64,000 bases of DNA from positions 558,001 to 622,000 of the forward strand of contig NZ_JAETZZ010000001.1 of assembly GCF_022627325.1 (NCBI RefSeq), read 5' to 3'. This stretch comes from Pseudomonas putida (GTDB lineage: Bacteria; Pseudomonadota; Gammaproteobacteria; Pseudomonadales; Pseudomonadaceae). Of this stretch, positions 18,635-28,272 are shown in pieces. Numbering within the stretch: position 1 is the stretch's first letter; every line of letters begins with the position of its first letter. The position numbers and the translations under genes are program-made. The notes beneath the pieces were generated by a model. The model saw only the letters and a program-made list of their open reading frames with translations, did not search any database and had not been told where the DNA came from.

Positions 18635-20157
18635 AGAACACGTTCACCCAATCGATGGCCTGGCTGCACACCTGGGGTGGGCTGGTGTTCGGCTGGCTAT
18701 TGTTCGCCATCTTCGTCACCGGCACCCTGGCGGTGTTCGACAAAGAGCTCAACCACTGGATGCAGCCGGAAATCCCGGCCAATGCAGTGACCCAGGCCGA
18801 TGCCGCGCAGCGCGCCATTGCCTACCTGCAGGCCCATGAACCGCAGGCCGGCAACTGGGGCATCAGCCTGCCCACCGATCGCTCGCCCGGGCTGCGTGTG
18901 TCTACCGGGGAGCGGCGCCATGGCGGTGGCGTACAGCTCGACCCGCAGACCGGCGAGGCCATCGAGGTACGCGACAGTGTTGGCGGCAACTTCTTTTTCC
19001 GCTTCCATTTCACCCTCGACCTGCCGCGCAACTGGGGCATTTTCGTGGTCGGTGCATTGGCGCTGGTGATGTTGGCGGCGCTGGTCACCGGCATTGTCAT
19101 CCACAAGAAGATCTTCAAGGAGTTCTTCACGTTCCGGCCGGACAAGGGCCAGCGCTCCTGGCTGGACTTTCACAACGCCAGTGCCGTGCTGTTGCTGCCG
19201 TTCCACCTGATGATCACCTACACCGGGCTGGTGATCTTCATGCTCATCTACATTCCTGCAGGTGTCGATGCGCTGTTCGCCGGGGACAACCGGGCCTACT
19301 TCAAGGCCCAGGGCAACGCCCGCCTGGAGCAGCCGAGGGCCTTGGCCAGGCAGCCCGCGGAGTTGGTCGATGTGGTGCCGCTGCTGGCCGAGGCGCAGGC
19401 ACGGTTGGGGCCCATAGCCGGTTTCAATATCCGCAACCCCAACACCGCTGGGGCGCGTATCGAGATTCGTCCTGAGCTGGGTAATCGCATCGCGCTGTCG
19501 AAGGGGCAGGCCATGGTATTCGATGGTGTCAGCGGGCAGCTGCTCAGCGATGTGACTGAGTGGCGCGCGGCTCCCCTGACCCAGCGGGTCATGGTCGGGC
19601 TGCATTTTGCCCAGTTTGGCGGATACCCGATGCGTTGGTTGTACTTCGTGTGTGGTGTCATCAGCTGCGTGATGATCGCCAGCGGCCTGGTGCTGTTTTG
19701 CGTGAAGCGTGGGCGTAAGTACGCCAGCACCAGCGCGCAGTTGTCGGCGCGGCGTTGGTACCGGGTTGCCGAGGTGTGCAATGTCGGTTTCGTCACCGGT
19801 TTGCTGCTGGCCTGTGTCGGCTTGCTGTGGGCCAGCCGCCTGCTGCCGGTCGAGCTGGTACAGCGCGAGGCCTGGGAGGTGCGGGCATTCTTTGGTACAT
19901 GGCTGCTTGCGCTGCTGCATGCGGGTATCAGGCCTGCGCGCCGGGCGTGGGTGGAACAACTGGGGCTGACGGCACTGCTGTGCATGGGCCTTGGGCTGTT
20001 CGGTGGGCTGGGGGATGCCTTGCGCTTGGGCGTGGTGGCTTGCGCAATGGTGCTGGGGGGGTTGCTCGGTGTGGTGGCGTGGCGCGTGCAGCAAGGCGAG
20101 CAAATGCTGCATGCACCCAGGGCCAGGGCAAGGCGCAGCGTGGAGGCAGGCGCATGA
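18631..20157 (+). CDS. PepSY-associated membrane protein (PiuB/FsrB-like, iron uptake)
   Basis: 508 residues. MAWLHTWGGLVFGWLLFAIFVTGT is the PepSY_TM start; four main helices sit near 15-38, 142-165, 195-218 and 350-375, followed by more at the C-terminus. HTW, DFHNASAVLLLPFHLMITYTG and GLHFAQFGGYPMRWLYF carry conserved histidines and aromatics that in relatives are proposed to bind heme or act in ferrisiderophore reduction. It is the middle gene of a coupled trio behind the FepA-like receptor, so a role in releasing iron from imported siderophore is likely but not shown. Confidence 0.8.
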   Translation: MKNTFTQSMAWLHTWGGLVFGWLLFAIFVTGTLAVFDKELNHWMQPEIPANAVTQADAAQRAIAYLQAHEPQAGNWGISLPTDRSPGLRVSTGERRHGGGVQLDPQTGEAIEVRDSVGGNFFFRFHFTLDLPRNWGIFVVGALALVMLAALVTGIVIHKKIFKEFFTFRPDKGQRSWLDFHNASAVLLLPFHLMITYTGLVIFMLIYIPAGVDALFAGDNRAYFKAQGNARLEQPRALARQPAELVDVVPLLAEAQARLGPIAGFNIRNPNTAGARIEIRPELGNRIALSKGQAMVFDGVSGQLLSDVTEWRAAPLTQRVMVGLHFAQFGGYPMRWLYFVCGVISCVMIASGLVLFCVKRGRKYASTSAQLSARRWYRVAEVCNVGFVTGLLLACVGLLWASRLLPVELVQREAWEVRAFFGTWLLALLHAGIRPARRAWVEQLGLTALLCMGLGLFGGLGDALRLGVVACAMVLGGLLGVVAWRVQQGEQMLHAPRARARRSVEAGA

Positions 20158-20486
20158 TGATGTTGATCGCGGGCGGCGCGCTGTTCGCCTATGCCGGTAT
20201 GCTTGGCCTTTGCCAAGGCCTGGAACGGCACTATAAACAGGTATGGCAGCGGCCTTGCCCGCGGCCACTGCGCAGGGTGCTGCGTGGCGCTGGCTGGCTG
20301 GCACTGATGATCAGCCTGCTGCTGTGCGCCCAGGTCTGGGGTTGGGCCATGGCGCCGGTAGCCTGGTTGGCGATGATGTCGCTCGGTGCAATGCTGCTGG
20401 TCGTGCAGTTGCCGTATTGGCCGCGGCTGGCGGTTGGGCTTGCAGGGCTGGTGCCAGTGTGGGGGCTGCTGCACCTGTTTACCTGA
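20154..20486 (+). CDS. DUF3325 inner-membrane protein
   Basis: 110 residues with helices at about 4-20, 45-65, 68-85 and 88-108. It starts at the first of three consecutive ATG codons, with GGAGG seven bases upstream, and overlaps the PepSY gene by 4 bp. DUF3649-PepSY-DUF3325 is a recurrent set behind siderophore receptors. No catalytic motif is visible. Confidence 0.75.
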   Translation: MMMLIAGGALFAYAGMLGLCQGLERHYKQVWQRPCPRPLRRVLRGAGWLALMISLLLCAQVWGWAMAPVAWLAMMSLGAMLLVVQLPYWPRLAVGLAGLVPVWGLLHLFT

Positions 20487-20493
20487 GCAGGCC

Positions 20494-20518
20494 CTATCGC
20501 CGGCAAGCCGGCTTCCAC
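20494..20518. repeat. REP element (inverted)
   Basis: CCTATCGCCGGCAAGCCGGC followed by TTCC: the REP core in reverse orientation, facing the copy at 20600. The two bracket about 80 bp downstream of the DUF3325 gene. Confidence 0.75.
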
Positions 20519-20599
20519 ATGGATTTGCGCCGGCTTTTAGCAATTGGGCAGGACCGTTGCTTGCACAGGTAAAGCGCAGGCCTGAAGAACTGCGCGGTC

Positions 20600-20630
20600 G
20601 TGGTGGGCCGGCTTGCCGGCGATTGGGCTG
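20600..20630. repeat. REP element
   Basis: TGGGCCGGCTTGCCGGCGAT followed by TGGGC. With the inverted copy at 20494 it forms a head-to-head REP pair between convergent genes. Confidence 0.75.
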
Positions 20631-20711
20631 CGCAGCAGCCCCCATGGCAGAGCTGTAATAGCCCGAGCGCTCGACGGGACCAGCGATCACCGGTGAAACC
20701 GGGCCCATGCT

Positions 20712-21311
20712 TCAGCCAGGTATCTGGCCAAGCACGTTGCGTTGCTCAAGCCAGCGCTCGAAGCTCTGGAATGTTTCGATGGCCGCCTGCACGGTGGCGG
20801 CCTGCGCTGCAGGTGCGCTCGACGCCTGGCCAAGGCGGTCGAGGAAGCGGCGCCAGTAGTCGCCGGTCCGCGCACCATACACATCGAAAAAGGCTGTGCC
20901 GTTGGCCGGGCCGAGCCCCAGGCGCTCGGCCATCGCCCTTTTCAGTACCTGGCCACCCAGGGTGGAGCCCTCCAGAACGTACATCACACCCAGCGCACCG
21001 GCCTCATCTTTGATACCCGGCAACGCCTGACACAGGGGCAGGGCGTCGATGTCAGCGGCGCTCAGATGCAGGGCTTGCAGGTCCAGCGTGAGCGCGGGTG
21101 TCTTGGCCCTCATCGGTTCCTGGTAGTCGCCCAGGCGAGCTTCGAGGGGCGCGTGGAACCCATAGTAGGCTTGCAGGAGCCGACTGTAGGCCGCGGCATC
21201 GAAGCTCGTTGCAAAGAATGGCAGGCGTGCTTCGAGCGACTTGTGGCAATCGCGGGTGCCCTCGCGCAGGGCTAGTAGCAACGGGCTGGGTGAGGAGGGA
21301 CTGGCTGGCAT
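20712..21311 (-). CDS. Heme oxygenase, biliverdin-producing
   Basis: 199 residues. LALREGTRDCHKSLEARLPFF contains the proximal heme histidine, and GVMYVLEGSTLGGQVLKRAM is the distal-helix glycine block of bacterial heme oxygenases (HemO/BphO type). It opens heme to biliverdin, CO and iron. No bacteriophytochrome gene is adjacent, so the role may be iron recovery or chromophore supply from a distance. The frame is open far upstream; I chose MPASPSS at 21311, where GAGTCGAG gives a site; an ATG at 21332 is an alternative. Its place next to the siderophore cluster fits iron metabolism. Confidence 0.85.
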   Translation of the reverse strand: MPASPSSPSPLLLALREGTRDCHKSLEARLPFFATSFDAAAYSRLLQAYYGFHAPLEARLGDYQEPMRAKTPALTLDLQALHLSAADIDALPLCQALPGIKDEAGALGVMYVLEGSTLGGQVLKRAMAERLGLGPANGTAFFDVYGARTGDYWRRFLDRLGQASSAPAAQAATVQAAIETFQSFERWLEQRNVLGQIPG

Positions 21312-21452
21312 TCGGCTCGACTCTAGTGGCATTTCGCCTAATTTGGACTGACCATCGTAACGCAGTGTTCCTCCCCAGCCGCGACATTGTTGCGGAAAAA
21401 ATAACCTCGGCGTGCTAAACCATTCGGCCGTCCTCCAAGAAGAAGCCAGCTG

Positions 21453-21992
21453 GTGAAAGCCGTACACCTGACCCTGATCTGTCATGCCCTGACAACGGCC
21501 CAGAAGACCGGGCACCTGCACGGCCCCGACGACGGCATTCTGCCGATGCTCGCCCAACCGTTCGCCGTGGCGCCTGAAACGCGCATCCTCACCGCGCCGG
21601 AGCGGCGTGCGAGGGAAACGGCGGACGGGTTTTCGGCACTGACGCAGGTCGAGCCGGCATTGGCCGATTGCGACCTGGGACGCTGGCAGGGGCTGGCATT
21701 GAAGCGGTTGCAGGCTGAGTACCCGCAGGCGCTGGCGTTGTGGCTGGACGACCCGCACAGCGCGCCACATGGTGGTGAGTCGTTCGCCGAACTGTGCCAG
21801 CGCATGGCGGGGTGGCTGGCGGCCTTCGATGAGCCGGGCGAGTGGGTGGCGGTGACGCATCCCATGGTCATTCGCGCGGTACTGGTGCAGGTGCTGGGTT
21901 GCCCCTTGGCGGCCCATCGGCAGATGGATGTGCTGCCTTTATCACGTGTGCAGCTGAGCTTTACCGGGCGCTGGCGCTTGCGGCTGGGGTGA
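21453..21992 (+). CDS. Histidine phosphatase-fold protein with degenerate catalytic motif
   Basis: 179 residues from a GTG. Overall layout is that of a CobC/phosphoglycerate-mutase-like phosphatase: LTAPERRARETAD, DCDLGRWQG, GGESFAELCQRM and WVAVTHPMVIRAV. The catalytic RHG motif reads LICHALTTAQ: the histidine stays, but the Arg is Cys and the Gly is Ala, and the second THG motif reads THP. Activity may be altered or lost. It is divergent from the heme oxygenase gene. Substrate unknown. Confidence 0.7.
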   Translation: MKAVHLTLICHALTTAQKTGHLHGPDDGILPMLAQPFAVAPETRILTAPERRARETADGFSALTQVEPALADCDLGRWQGLALKRLQAEYPQALALWLDDPHSAPHGGESFAELCQRMAGWLAAFDEPGEWVAVTHPMVIRAVLVQVLGCPLAAHRQMDVLPLSRVQLSFTGRWRLRLG

Positions 21993-22048
21993 GTCCGGCT
22001 TGCAATGGCCTGCACAACGGCCAACCCAGCTCACCGCAAAACCTTGCC

Positions 22049-22834
22049 TCAGAACGCCAGCTTGTACCCGATCAGCAACAGCATGCCCGCCAGGCAGGGC
22101 CGCAGCACGCGGTCGGAGATCTTCCCGGTGAGGTGGCTGCCCAGGTAGATGCCAGGCAACGAGCCCAGCAGCAGGTAGCCCAGCAGCGACCAGTCCATGT
22201 TGCCCATGCCCGCGTGGCCCAGGCCTGCGACCAGGGTCAACGGCACCGCGTGGGCGATCTCGGTGCCCACCAGGCGCCGGGTGACCAGGAACGGGTAGAG
22301 CAGGAACAGCGCCACGGTGCCCAAGGCACCCGCACCGATCGAAGTCAGGGTGACCATGACACCCAGCACCACACCGGTGAGTACGGTAAGGATGTTGAGG
22401 CTGCGGTCGCTGAGTTGGTAATGGTCACCGGCATGGCGGTTGGCGAACGCTTGCAGGCGCGATTTGAACAGGATCGCCAGTGCAGTGAGGATCAACACCA
22501 CCGCCAGGCCCTGCTTGATGATGGCATTGAGCGCCGAAGTGTCGGTGTGCAGGGTGCTCAGGAACCACAGGGTCAGCGCTGCGGCCGGGACGCTGCCCAT
22601 GCTGAGCAGGCCGGTGATTTTCCAGTCGATGTTCTTGTTGCGGCTGTGCACCCAGACGCCACTGGCCTTGGTGATGGCGGCGTAGAGCAGGTCAGTGCCC
22701 ACGGCAGTGGCCGGGCTGATGCCAAACCACAGCAGGATGGGCGTCATCAGCGAACCGCCACCGACGCCGGTCATGCCGACGATGAACCCCACAACCAGCC
22801 CGGCTATGGTGAAACCGAAAGAACCTACATCCAT
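22049..22834 (-). CDS. TauE/SafE-family sulfite/organosulfonate exporter-like membrane protein
   Basis: 261 residues with about eight helices. VGFIVGMTGVGGGSLMTPIL near the N-terminus and TSIGAGALGTVALFLLYP in the second half are the paired glycine-rich repeats of TauE/SafE (UPF0721) permeases. DLLYAAITKASG and EIAHAVPLTLVAG are also typical. The cargo is probably a small organic or sulfur anion but cannot be read from sequence. Start ATG at 22834; monocistronic, with AT-rich promoter-like DNA at 22880-22935. Confidence 0.88.
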   Translation of the reverse strand: MDVGSFGFTIAGLVVGFIVGMTGVGGGSLMTPILLWFGISPATAVGTDLLYAAITKASGVWVHSRNKNIDWKITGLLSMGSVPAAALTLWFLSTLHTDTSALNAIIKQGLAVVLILTALAILFKSRLQAFANRHAGDHYQLSDRSLNILTVLTGVVLGVMVTLTSIGAGALGTVALFLLYPFLVTRRLVGTEIAHAVPLTLVAGLGHAGMGNMDWSLLGYLLLGSLPGIYLGSHLTGKISDRVLRPCLAGMLLLIGYKLAF

Positions 22835-22994
22835 ACGCTACTCGACTGCCCAGCTTTGCCCGTGATCGGATGGGTGCCAGCATATAGGTAGTTTATATAG
22901 CCAAATAGACTTGTTCGTTATTAGGTTATAACCGCGGGCCTTCTACGCCGGCCCGCTCGCCCCCTGCATGAGACGAGCCTGCCGGCGTGTCACC

Positions 22995-24875
22995 TCAGAT
23001 GCGGAAGCTGCCCACCAGTTGCTTCAAACGCCCGGCCTGCTGCGCCAGCGCATCGCAATGCTGCAACGTCTGGTTGAGGTTCTCCACCCCTTGCTGGTTC
23101 AGCGCATTGATCTGGGTGATGTCCAGGTTCAGGCTCTCGACCACCGCGGTCTGCTCTTCGGTCGCAGTGGCCACCGACTGGTTCATGCCATCGATTTCGC
23201 CGATGCGCTGGGTCACGCTGGTCAGGCGTACACCGGCCTGGTTGGCGACCTGCACGGTCTGTTCGCTGGACACCTGGCTGGTGTTCATGGTGTGCACCGC
23301 CTCACGGGAGCCGACCTGCAGGCTGGTGATCATGCGGTGGATCTCTTCTGCCGATTCCTGGGTACGGTGCGCCAGGTTGCGCACCTCATCGGCGACCACG
23401 GCAAACCCACGCCCGGCTTCACCTGCACGGGCCGCTTCGATCGCGGCGTTGAGCGCCAGCAGGTTGGTCTGCTGGGAAATGCCCTTGATCACGTCGAGGA
23501 TCTTGCCGATTTCGTCGGTGCTGGCATTGAGCGTTTCGATCTGCTCGCACGACTCGCTGATGCGCTGCGACAGGGCGGTCATGGCGTTGATCGCTTCTTC
23601 CACCACTTCGCGCCCGCCATTGGCCTGTTCGCTGGCACCGCTGGCGTGTTGCGAGGCATGCGCAGCATTGCGTGCGATTTCCTGAGTGGCGGCACCCAGC
23701 TGGTTGATGGCCGCCGCGACACTGTTGGTGCGCATGCTCTGTTCTTCGGAACCGATGATCGATGCATTGGAGGCGTTGACCACCTTTTCCGACAGGTCGT
23801 GCACCAGCCGCGTAGCCGACGACACTTCGCTGATCGAGGCGTGAATGCGTTCTACGAAGCGGTTGAACGAGGTGGCCAGTTCGCCGAACTCGTCCTTGCG
23901 CGGTACCTCAAGGCGGCGGGTCAGGTCGCCTTCACCTTCGGCGATGTCGCGCATGGCGCGGCCCATGGTGGTCAGTGGGCGCATCAGCACCGGGATCAGC
24001 AAGCCCAGCAGCCCGGCGATGGCCGCCACGGCAATGACCATGGCGATGATCGCCGAGGTGCGGAAATGGCTTAAGGCCGCGTAGGCCTTGTCCTTGTCGA
24101 TCGACAGGCCGATGTACCACTGGGCAGACGGCAAGCCCGCCACCGGGGCAAAGGAGATCAACCGCTGCTGGCCATCGAGGGTGACATCCTGCAGGCCGGC
24201 CGCCACGCGCAGGCCCGAGCCTGGGTAGATGTCGTTGAGGTTCTTCATCACCTGGTCTTTGTCGGGGCTGACGATCACCTGGCCGCTGCTATCGGCGAGG
24301 AAGGCGTGGCCGATGCCGCCGAAGTCGACCGAGTTGATGATCTGCACCAAGGTATCGAGGGTCAGGTCGCCGCCGACCACCCCGAGCATTTCGCCGTTAC
24401 GCTTCACCGGCGTGGCGATGGTCACCATCAGGCCACCGACCGCGCCCTGGTAAGGGGCGGTGAGCACGGTTTGCCCGGCGCTGGCCGCGGCGCCGTACCA
24501 TGGGCGCTGGCGTGGGTCGTAGCCGGCCGGCATTTGGGCGTCGGGGCGCTGGGTGAACACACCATTGGCCTGGCCCAGGTAGGTGAACAGGAAATTTTTC
24601 GTGTAGGACGGCTGCTCGATCAGCCCGGCCAGGGTATCGCCTGCCCCTTGTTCAGCAATGTCCTGGGCCAGGTTCTCCAGCACCAGGATGCGCCCGCTCA
24701 TCCAGTTCTGCACGCTGCTGGCAGTCAGCGCACCGGACTGCTGCATCGACGACTCGATGTTCTGGGTGATGGTTTTGCGTTGCAGGTAGTCGTTGTAAAG
24801 CGTGAACAGGGCAAAAGCCAGCACCACGACGCCGCATGCGCTGAGGAGGATCTTGTGGCGAAATTTCAGGTTCAT
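22995..24875 (-). CDS. Methyl-accepting chemotaxis protein with dCache sensor (amino-acid type)
   Basis: 626 residues. A first membrane helix (about 9-31), a periplasmic dCache domain (about 35-275), a second helix (about 277-300), HAMP (about 300-353) and a cytoplasmic signalling domain containing the invariant tip [34 protein letters not shown]. In the sensor, [12 protein letters not shown] with a later GGDLTLDTL matches the amino-acid-binding dCache motif, so amino acids are the likely attractants; P. putida McpA is the closest relative I can recall. [11 protein letters not shown] at 24875 is the real start; the 13 codons before it are not membrane-anchor-like. Confidence 0.9.
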   Translation of the reverse strand: MNLKFRHKILLSACGVVVLAFALFTLYNDYLQRKTITQNIESSMQQSGALTASSVQNWMSGRILVLENLAQDIAEQGAGDTLAGLIEQPSYTKNFLFTYLGQANGVFTQRPDAQMPAGYDPRQRPWYGAAASAGQTVLTAPYQGAVGGLMVTIATPVKRNGEMLGVVGGDLTLDTLVQIINSVDFGGIGHAFLADSSGQVIVSPDKDQVMKNLNDIYPGSGLRVAAGLQDVTLDGQQRLISFAPVAGLPSAQWYIGLSIDKDKAYAALSHFRTSAIIAMVIAVAAIAGLLGLLIPVLMRPLTTMGRAMRDIAEGEGDLTRRLEVPRKDEFGELATSFNRFVERIHASISEVSSATRLVHDLSEKVVNASNASIIGSEEQSMRTNSVAAAINQLGAATQEIARNAAHASQHASGASEQANGGREVVEEAINAMTALSQRISESCEQIETLNASTDEIGKILDVIKGISQQTNLLALNAAIEAARAGEAGRGFAVVADEVRNLAHRTQESAEEIHRMITSLQVGSREAVHTMNTSQVSSEQTVQVANQAGVRLTSVTQRIGEIDGMNQSVATATEEQTAVVESLNLDITQINALNQQGVENLNQTLQHCDALAQQAGRLKQLVGSFRI

Positions 24876-25014
24876 GTTTCGAGACCTTGAGCCATGGAGG
24901 GAAGGGCACTGCACGCTTTTGGCGCGATGGGCCTGTCCACTCTGCTATCGGCAAATCCCACAAAAATTGAAGCACTTACGTCACCCGGCTGAGGCGATTT
25001 CGACGGACGGTGCG

Positions 25015-25893
25015 CTAGCATTTGGCTAGCTGTTCGATCAGCAGACGCGCCGCCTGGCGCAGCGGTTGCTGCCTGCGCCAGAAGGCATGAATCGGCAACT
25101 GGAGTTCGTTGCGGGTATTTGCAAATCGCAGACGTACCAGGCGCCCGGCAGCGATCAGCGGCGCCACCCTGGCCAATGGCAAATCGCCCCAGCCCAGGCC
25201 TGCTTCGACCATTTGTACGGCGAAGTCGAAACTGTCGGTGGACCAGTGCGTGGCGCCGATCAGCGCACGCGGGTCGGCCAGCGGCAGGTCGCGGCTGCGC
25301 ACCAGGATCTGGCGCACGTTGATCAGGTCTTCCAGGTAGCGGATGCGCCCGTCGCGCAGTGCCGGGTGCGCGGGTGACAGGGTGGCAACCAGTGACTCCG
25401 TACCAATGTGCTGAAACCCCCGGCTGGCATCGACGTGCAGGCCAGCGAAGGCCAGGCATAGGTCGGCACGGCCGCTGTCGAGCAACTGCAGTGCGTCTTC
25501 CTGTGGGGCACTGAGCAGCTGGATGTCCAGCAGCGGGTAGCGCTCGCCAAGCCTCGCGATGGCGGCAAACAGCGGCCGTTGATCTATGTCCGGGACCACG
25601 GCGAGGGTCAGGCTGCTCTCCAGCCCTTGCGACAACTCCAGTGCGTGCACCTGCAATAGCCCCAGTTGCTCGGCGATCAGCCTGGCGTGTGGCTCTAGCG
25701 CCACAGCCTGAGCGGTAGGACGAACCTCGCGCGGGCCGCGCTCGAACAGCGGGTAGCCCAGTTCGGCTTCAAGGTTACCGATGGCCATGCTGACGGCAGA
25801 AGGCACCCGACCAAGGGTGCGCGCCGCTGCGGAAAACGAACCCCGATCGAGCACGGCGAGGAACAGCTGGATATTGTCACTGGAAAAATTCAT
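25015..25893 (-). CDS. LysR-family transcriptional regulator
   Basis: 292 residues. The N-terminal winged helix (about 1-60) reads IQLFLAVLDRGSFSAAARTLGRVPSAVSMAIGNLEAELG, followed by the substrate-binding domain (about 90-290). AGGAGG stands before the ATG at 25893. It is divergent from the PACE efflux gene 102 bp away, the arrangement known for AceR-AceI, so it probably activates that pump in response to the pump's substrate. Confidence 0.92.
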   Translation of the reverse strand: MNFSSDNIQLFLAVLDRGSFSAAARTLGRVPSAVSMAIGNLEAELGYPLFERGPREVRPTAQAVALEPHARLIAEQLGLLQVHALELSQGLESSLTLAVVPDIDQRPLFAAIARLGERYPLLDIQLLSAPQEDALQLLDSGRADLCLAFAGLHVDASRGFQHIGTESLVATLSPAHPALRDGRIRYLEDLINVRQILVRSRDLPLADPRALIGATHWSTDSFDFAVQMVEAGLGWGDLPLARVAPLIAAGRLVRLRFANTRNELQLPIHAFWRRQQPLRQAARLLIEQLAKC

Positions 25894-25995
25894 GTCGGCC
25901 TCCTATCAGTGAATCTGAAAGCTACCGACTTTGTCTGTCAATATATTTGAAGCACTCTTGCGTCCTTCGCTTGATACCCAATGAGGTAAACCCCG

Positions 25996-26424
25996 GTGCA
26001 GGGATTGAAACGCAAACTGGTCTACGTGACGTTCTACGAGCTGATTGGCTTGTGCATGTCGACGTTGGGGCTGGCTTACTTGTCCGATACCCAGGCTTCG
26101 CATACTGGGCCGCTGGCGGCGATGATCACCACCATCGCCATGCTCTGGAACCTGATTTACAACAGCCTGTTCGAGTATTGGGAGAGCCGCCAGGCCAAGC
26201 GCGGCCGCAGCGTGGCGCGGCGGGTGGTGCATGCTGTCGGTTTCCAGCTGACCCTGGTGGTGTACCTGATCCCGCTGATCGCCTGGTGGCTGGGCATGAG
26301 TCTGGTCCAGGCTTTCCTGGTGGACCTTGCGTTCATCATCCTGGTGCCCTGCTACACCTTTGCCTACAACTGGGGGTTTGACCGGATCTTCGGTTTGCCG
26401 GCATCGGCCATGGCCACCGCCTGA
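25996..26424 (+). CDS. PACE-family (AceI-like) multidrug efflux pump
   Basis: 142 residues, four helices in two tandem bacterial transmembrane pair domains. RKLVYVTFYELIGL with its conserved Glu in helix 1, WNLIYNSLFEYWE, RVVHAVGFQLTLVVYLIPLIAWWL and YTFAYNWGFDRIFGLP are PACE signatures. The family exports chlorhexidine and short diamines by proton exchange. The GTG at 25996 follows GAGG. The divergent LysR gene is the likely activator. Confidence 0.9.
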   Translation: MQGLKRKLVYVTFYELIGLCMSTLGLAYLSDTQASHTGPLAAMITTIAMLWNLIYNSLFEYWESRQAKRGRSVARRVVHAVGFQLTLVVYLIPLIAWWLGMSLVQAFLVDLAFIILVPCYTFAYNWGFDRIFGLPASAMATA

Positions 26425-26438
26425 GGCTGTCGGTGCCG

Positions 26439-27500
26439 CTATGGCGGCAGGCGAATCAACAAGGGTTTCTGGCGCGCAGGGGGTTGCGGTTGCACTGCCT
26501 GCTGCACGGGCCGCGGCGCACTGGCCAGCAAGCTGTCTTCGACCTGCCCTGACAGGTAGTACACCCCCGCCATGGCGCCGCTCTGGCGGTTTTCCATCAG
26601 CTCTTGCCATTCCTGATTGAGCGCCACGTTGAGGATCACCCGCAATTGCTCGACCATCTCCGGGTGATCGCGGTCGTGAGTGATCATGCCGTAGCCGGCG
26701 GTCGCCACCGAGATCATCGCCCCGGCCACTTTGCCCACCGCACTGGCCACTGCGCTGGCAATGCCGCGTGGGGCCAGGGTGGCGCCAAGCTTCTCGCTGG
26801 CGCGGGTGGCCACCGACGACAGGCCGATATCGGTCTGCCCAGGGCCTTTGGCCGCTTGCTGGTGCAGGTGGTCGCGCAGGGCGAGCCAGGCGGGTTGCTG
26901 ATCGAGCGGCTTGGCCTTGAGCAATTGATAAAGGCTGGCATTGCGCGCCGGCGGCGGCCCCAGGGCAATGGCCGGGATTCGGTTCAGGCGCTGGCTGAGC
27001 TGGTCGGGCGGGGCGTTGGAGCGCTGGATGATGGCTGGCAGCTGCTGGCCGAACAGCTGCACGTACAATTCGCAGGCGCGGTCGCGGATGACTTCGGGGT
27101 TGATCTGCTCGGCCACCGGCTCGATCACCCGCTTCTGGTACTGCTCCTGCAGGTACAGGGCCAGGCGTTTTTCCGCAGGCTCGCGGCCCTCGCCACTGTT
27201 GAGCTTGTACCAGGCGACCTTGAGGGTCAGCCATTGCTGGGTCCAGTAACCGGTGAACCAGGGAATGAAGTCGCTCTCGGTACGTTGCTGTACCTGTTCT
27301 TTCCACACTCTCATCGAGCGCCGTGCATAGTCGTTGGCCGAGCCAGCAGCGCCTACCGAAGCATCGATCAGTTCCTGGTCAATGCGCTGCCAGGCGGCGG
27401 GTGTGAGCACGGCGGGCGGCGGCGGGGCAGGCGGACGCTTGCCGGCGCAGCCGCCGAGGGCCAGCACAAGGCACAGCAGCACGAGGATACGTGGGTTCAC
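26439..27500 (-). CDS. Hypothetical lipoprotein
   Basis: 353 residues from a GTG. Signal peptide with lipobox LGGC at C18, then a proline-rich linker (PPAPPPPAVL). The rest is soluble and mostly helical: WKEQVQQRTESDFIPWFTGYWTQQWLTLKVAWYKLNSGEG, and a glycine/alanine stretch GIASAVASAVGKVAGAMISVATAGYGMITHDRDHPE that might be an amphipathic or membrane hairpin. I do not recognise the family. It converges with the PACE gene, 14 bp apart. An outer-membrane or periplasmic role is all that can be inferred. Confidence 0.75.
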   Translation of the reverse strand: MNPRILVLLCLVLALGGCAGKRPPAPPPPAVLTPAAWQRIDQELIDASVGAAGSANDYARRSMRVWKEQVQQRTESDFIPWFTGYWTQQWLTLKVAWYKLNSGEGREPAEKRLALYLQEQYQKRVIEPVAEQINPEVIRDRACELYVQLFGQQLPAIIQRSNAPPDQLSQRLNRIPAIALGPPPARNASLYQLLKAKPLDQQPAWLALRDHLHQQAAKGPGQTDIGLSSVATRASEKLGATLAPRGIASAVASAVGKVAGAMISVATAGYGMITHDRDHPEMVEQLRVILNVALNQEWQELMENRQSGAMAGVYYLSGQVEDSLLASAPRPVQQAVQPQPPARQKPLLIRLPP

Positions 27501-27575
27501 ACGACCGCCTCCCGGGTTTCGAGGCTAGGTGGTTAACCGAGTATAGGGCCGGCGATCGGCTGCGCCTGCGTCCTG

Positions 27576-28256
27576 TCAGGCAAGGTCTAGTTTTTCTTCC
27601 AGGCGGTCCAGGTGCTCGCCCATCAGCGCAAGCGCCGCTGCAGCGTTACCGGCCTCCACGGCATCGATGATCGCTGCGTGCTCTTGCCAGGCACAGTGCT
27701 CGCAGCAGGGTGATTCGTAGTGGGCGATGATCAGTGACGTCATCGGCACCAGGCCGTTGAGAAAGCGTGCCAGCGGTGCGTTGGCGGCCACCTGGGCAAG
27801 CTTGAGGTGGAACTCGCCGCCCAGGCGGATCGCTGCACAACGTTCGCCACGTTCGTGGTGCTGGCGCTCACGCTCCACCAGCGAACGCAATTGGCGGATC
27901 TGCGCCGGCCGCGCGCGTTGCGCCGCCAGGCTGATCAGGGTGGTTTCGGCCAGGCGGCGGGCGCTCAGTACCTGGCGCGCCTGGTACGGGTCGGGGGCGG
28001 CCAGGTGCGCGGTGTGGCTTGGGCGCTGCACCACCACCTGCTGGTCCGAGAGGCGCCCCAGCACCCGGCGAATTACCGTGCGGCTGACGCCGAAGGCGTT
28101 ACCCAGTGCCTGCTCGGGCAGCAGGCTGCCGGGCGGCAGGCGCTGCTCGAGAATCGCGTCGAACAGGCGGGGGTAGATCTGCTCGGCCGACAGCCGGGTT
28201 TCGCCGGCGGCGAGCAGGGCAGGCAGGTGGGGGGCGGCTTGGGCGCAGGCGGTCAT
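27576..28256 (-). CDS. GntR-family (FCD) transcriptional regulator 2
   Basis: 226 residues. Winged helix with LPEQALGNAFGVSRTVIRRVLGRLSDQQVVVQRP (about 45-85) and an FCD ligand domain with conserved metal-type histidines (GEFHLKLAQ, HYESPCCEHCAWQEHAAIIDA). The ATG at 28256 follows AGGAGAG, better than the in-frame ATG at 28292, which would overlap the previous gene. It is the third gene of a leftward operon after a DctA-like transporter and another GntR. Unusual: two FCD regulators in a row. Confidence 0.85.
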   Translation of the reverse strand: MTACAQAAPHLPALLAAGETRLSAEQIYPRLFDAILEQRLPPGSLLPEQALGNAFGVSRTVIRRVLGRLSDQQVVVQRPSHTAHLAAPDPYQARQVLSARRLAETTLISLAAQRARPAQIRQLRSLVERERQHHERGERCAAIRLGGEFHLKLAQVAANAPLARFLNGLVPMTSLIIAHYESPCCEHCAWQEHAAIIDAVEAGNAAAALALMGEHLDRLEEKLDLA

Positions 28257-28272
28257 GGTCGCTCTCCTGGGG

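Noticed and set aside
18697..20304. 535-codon minus-strand frame
   Set aside because: Antisense to the PepSY gene; composition dominated by His, Gln and Pro.
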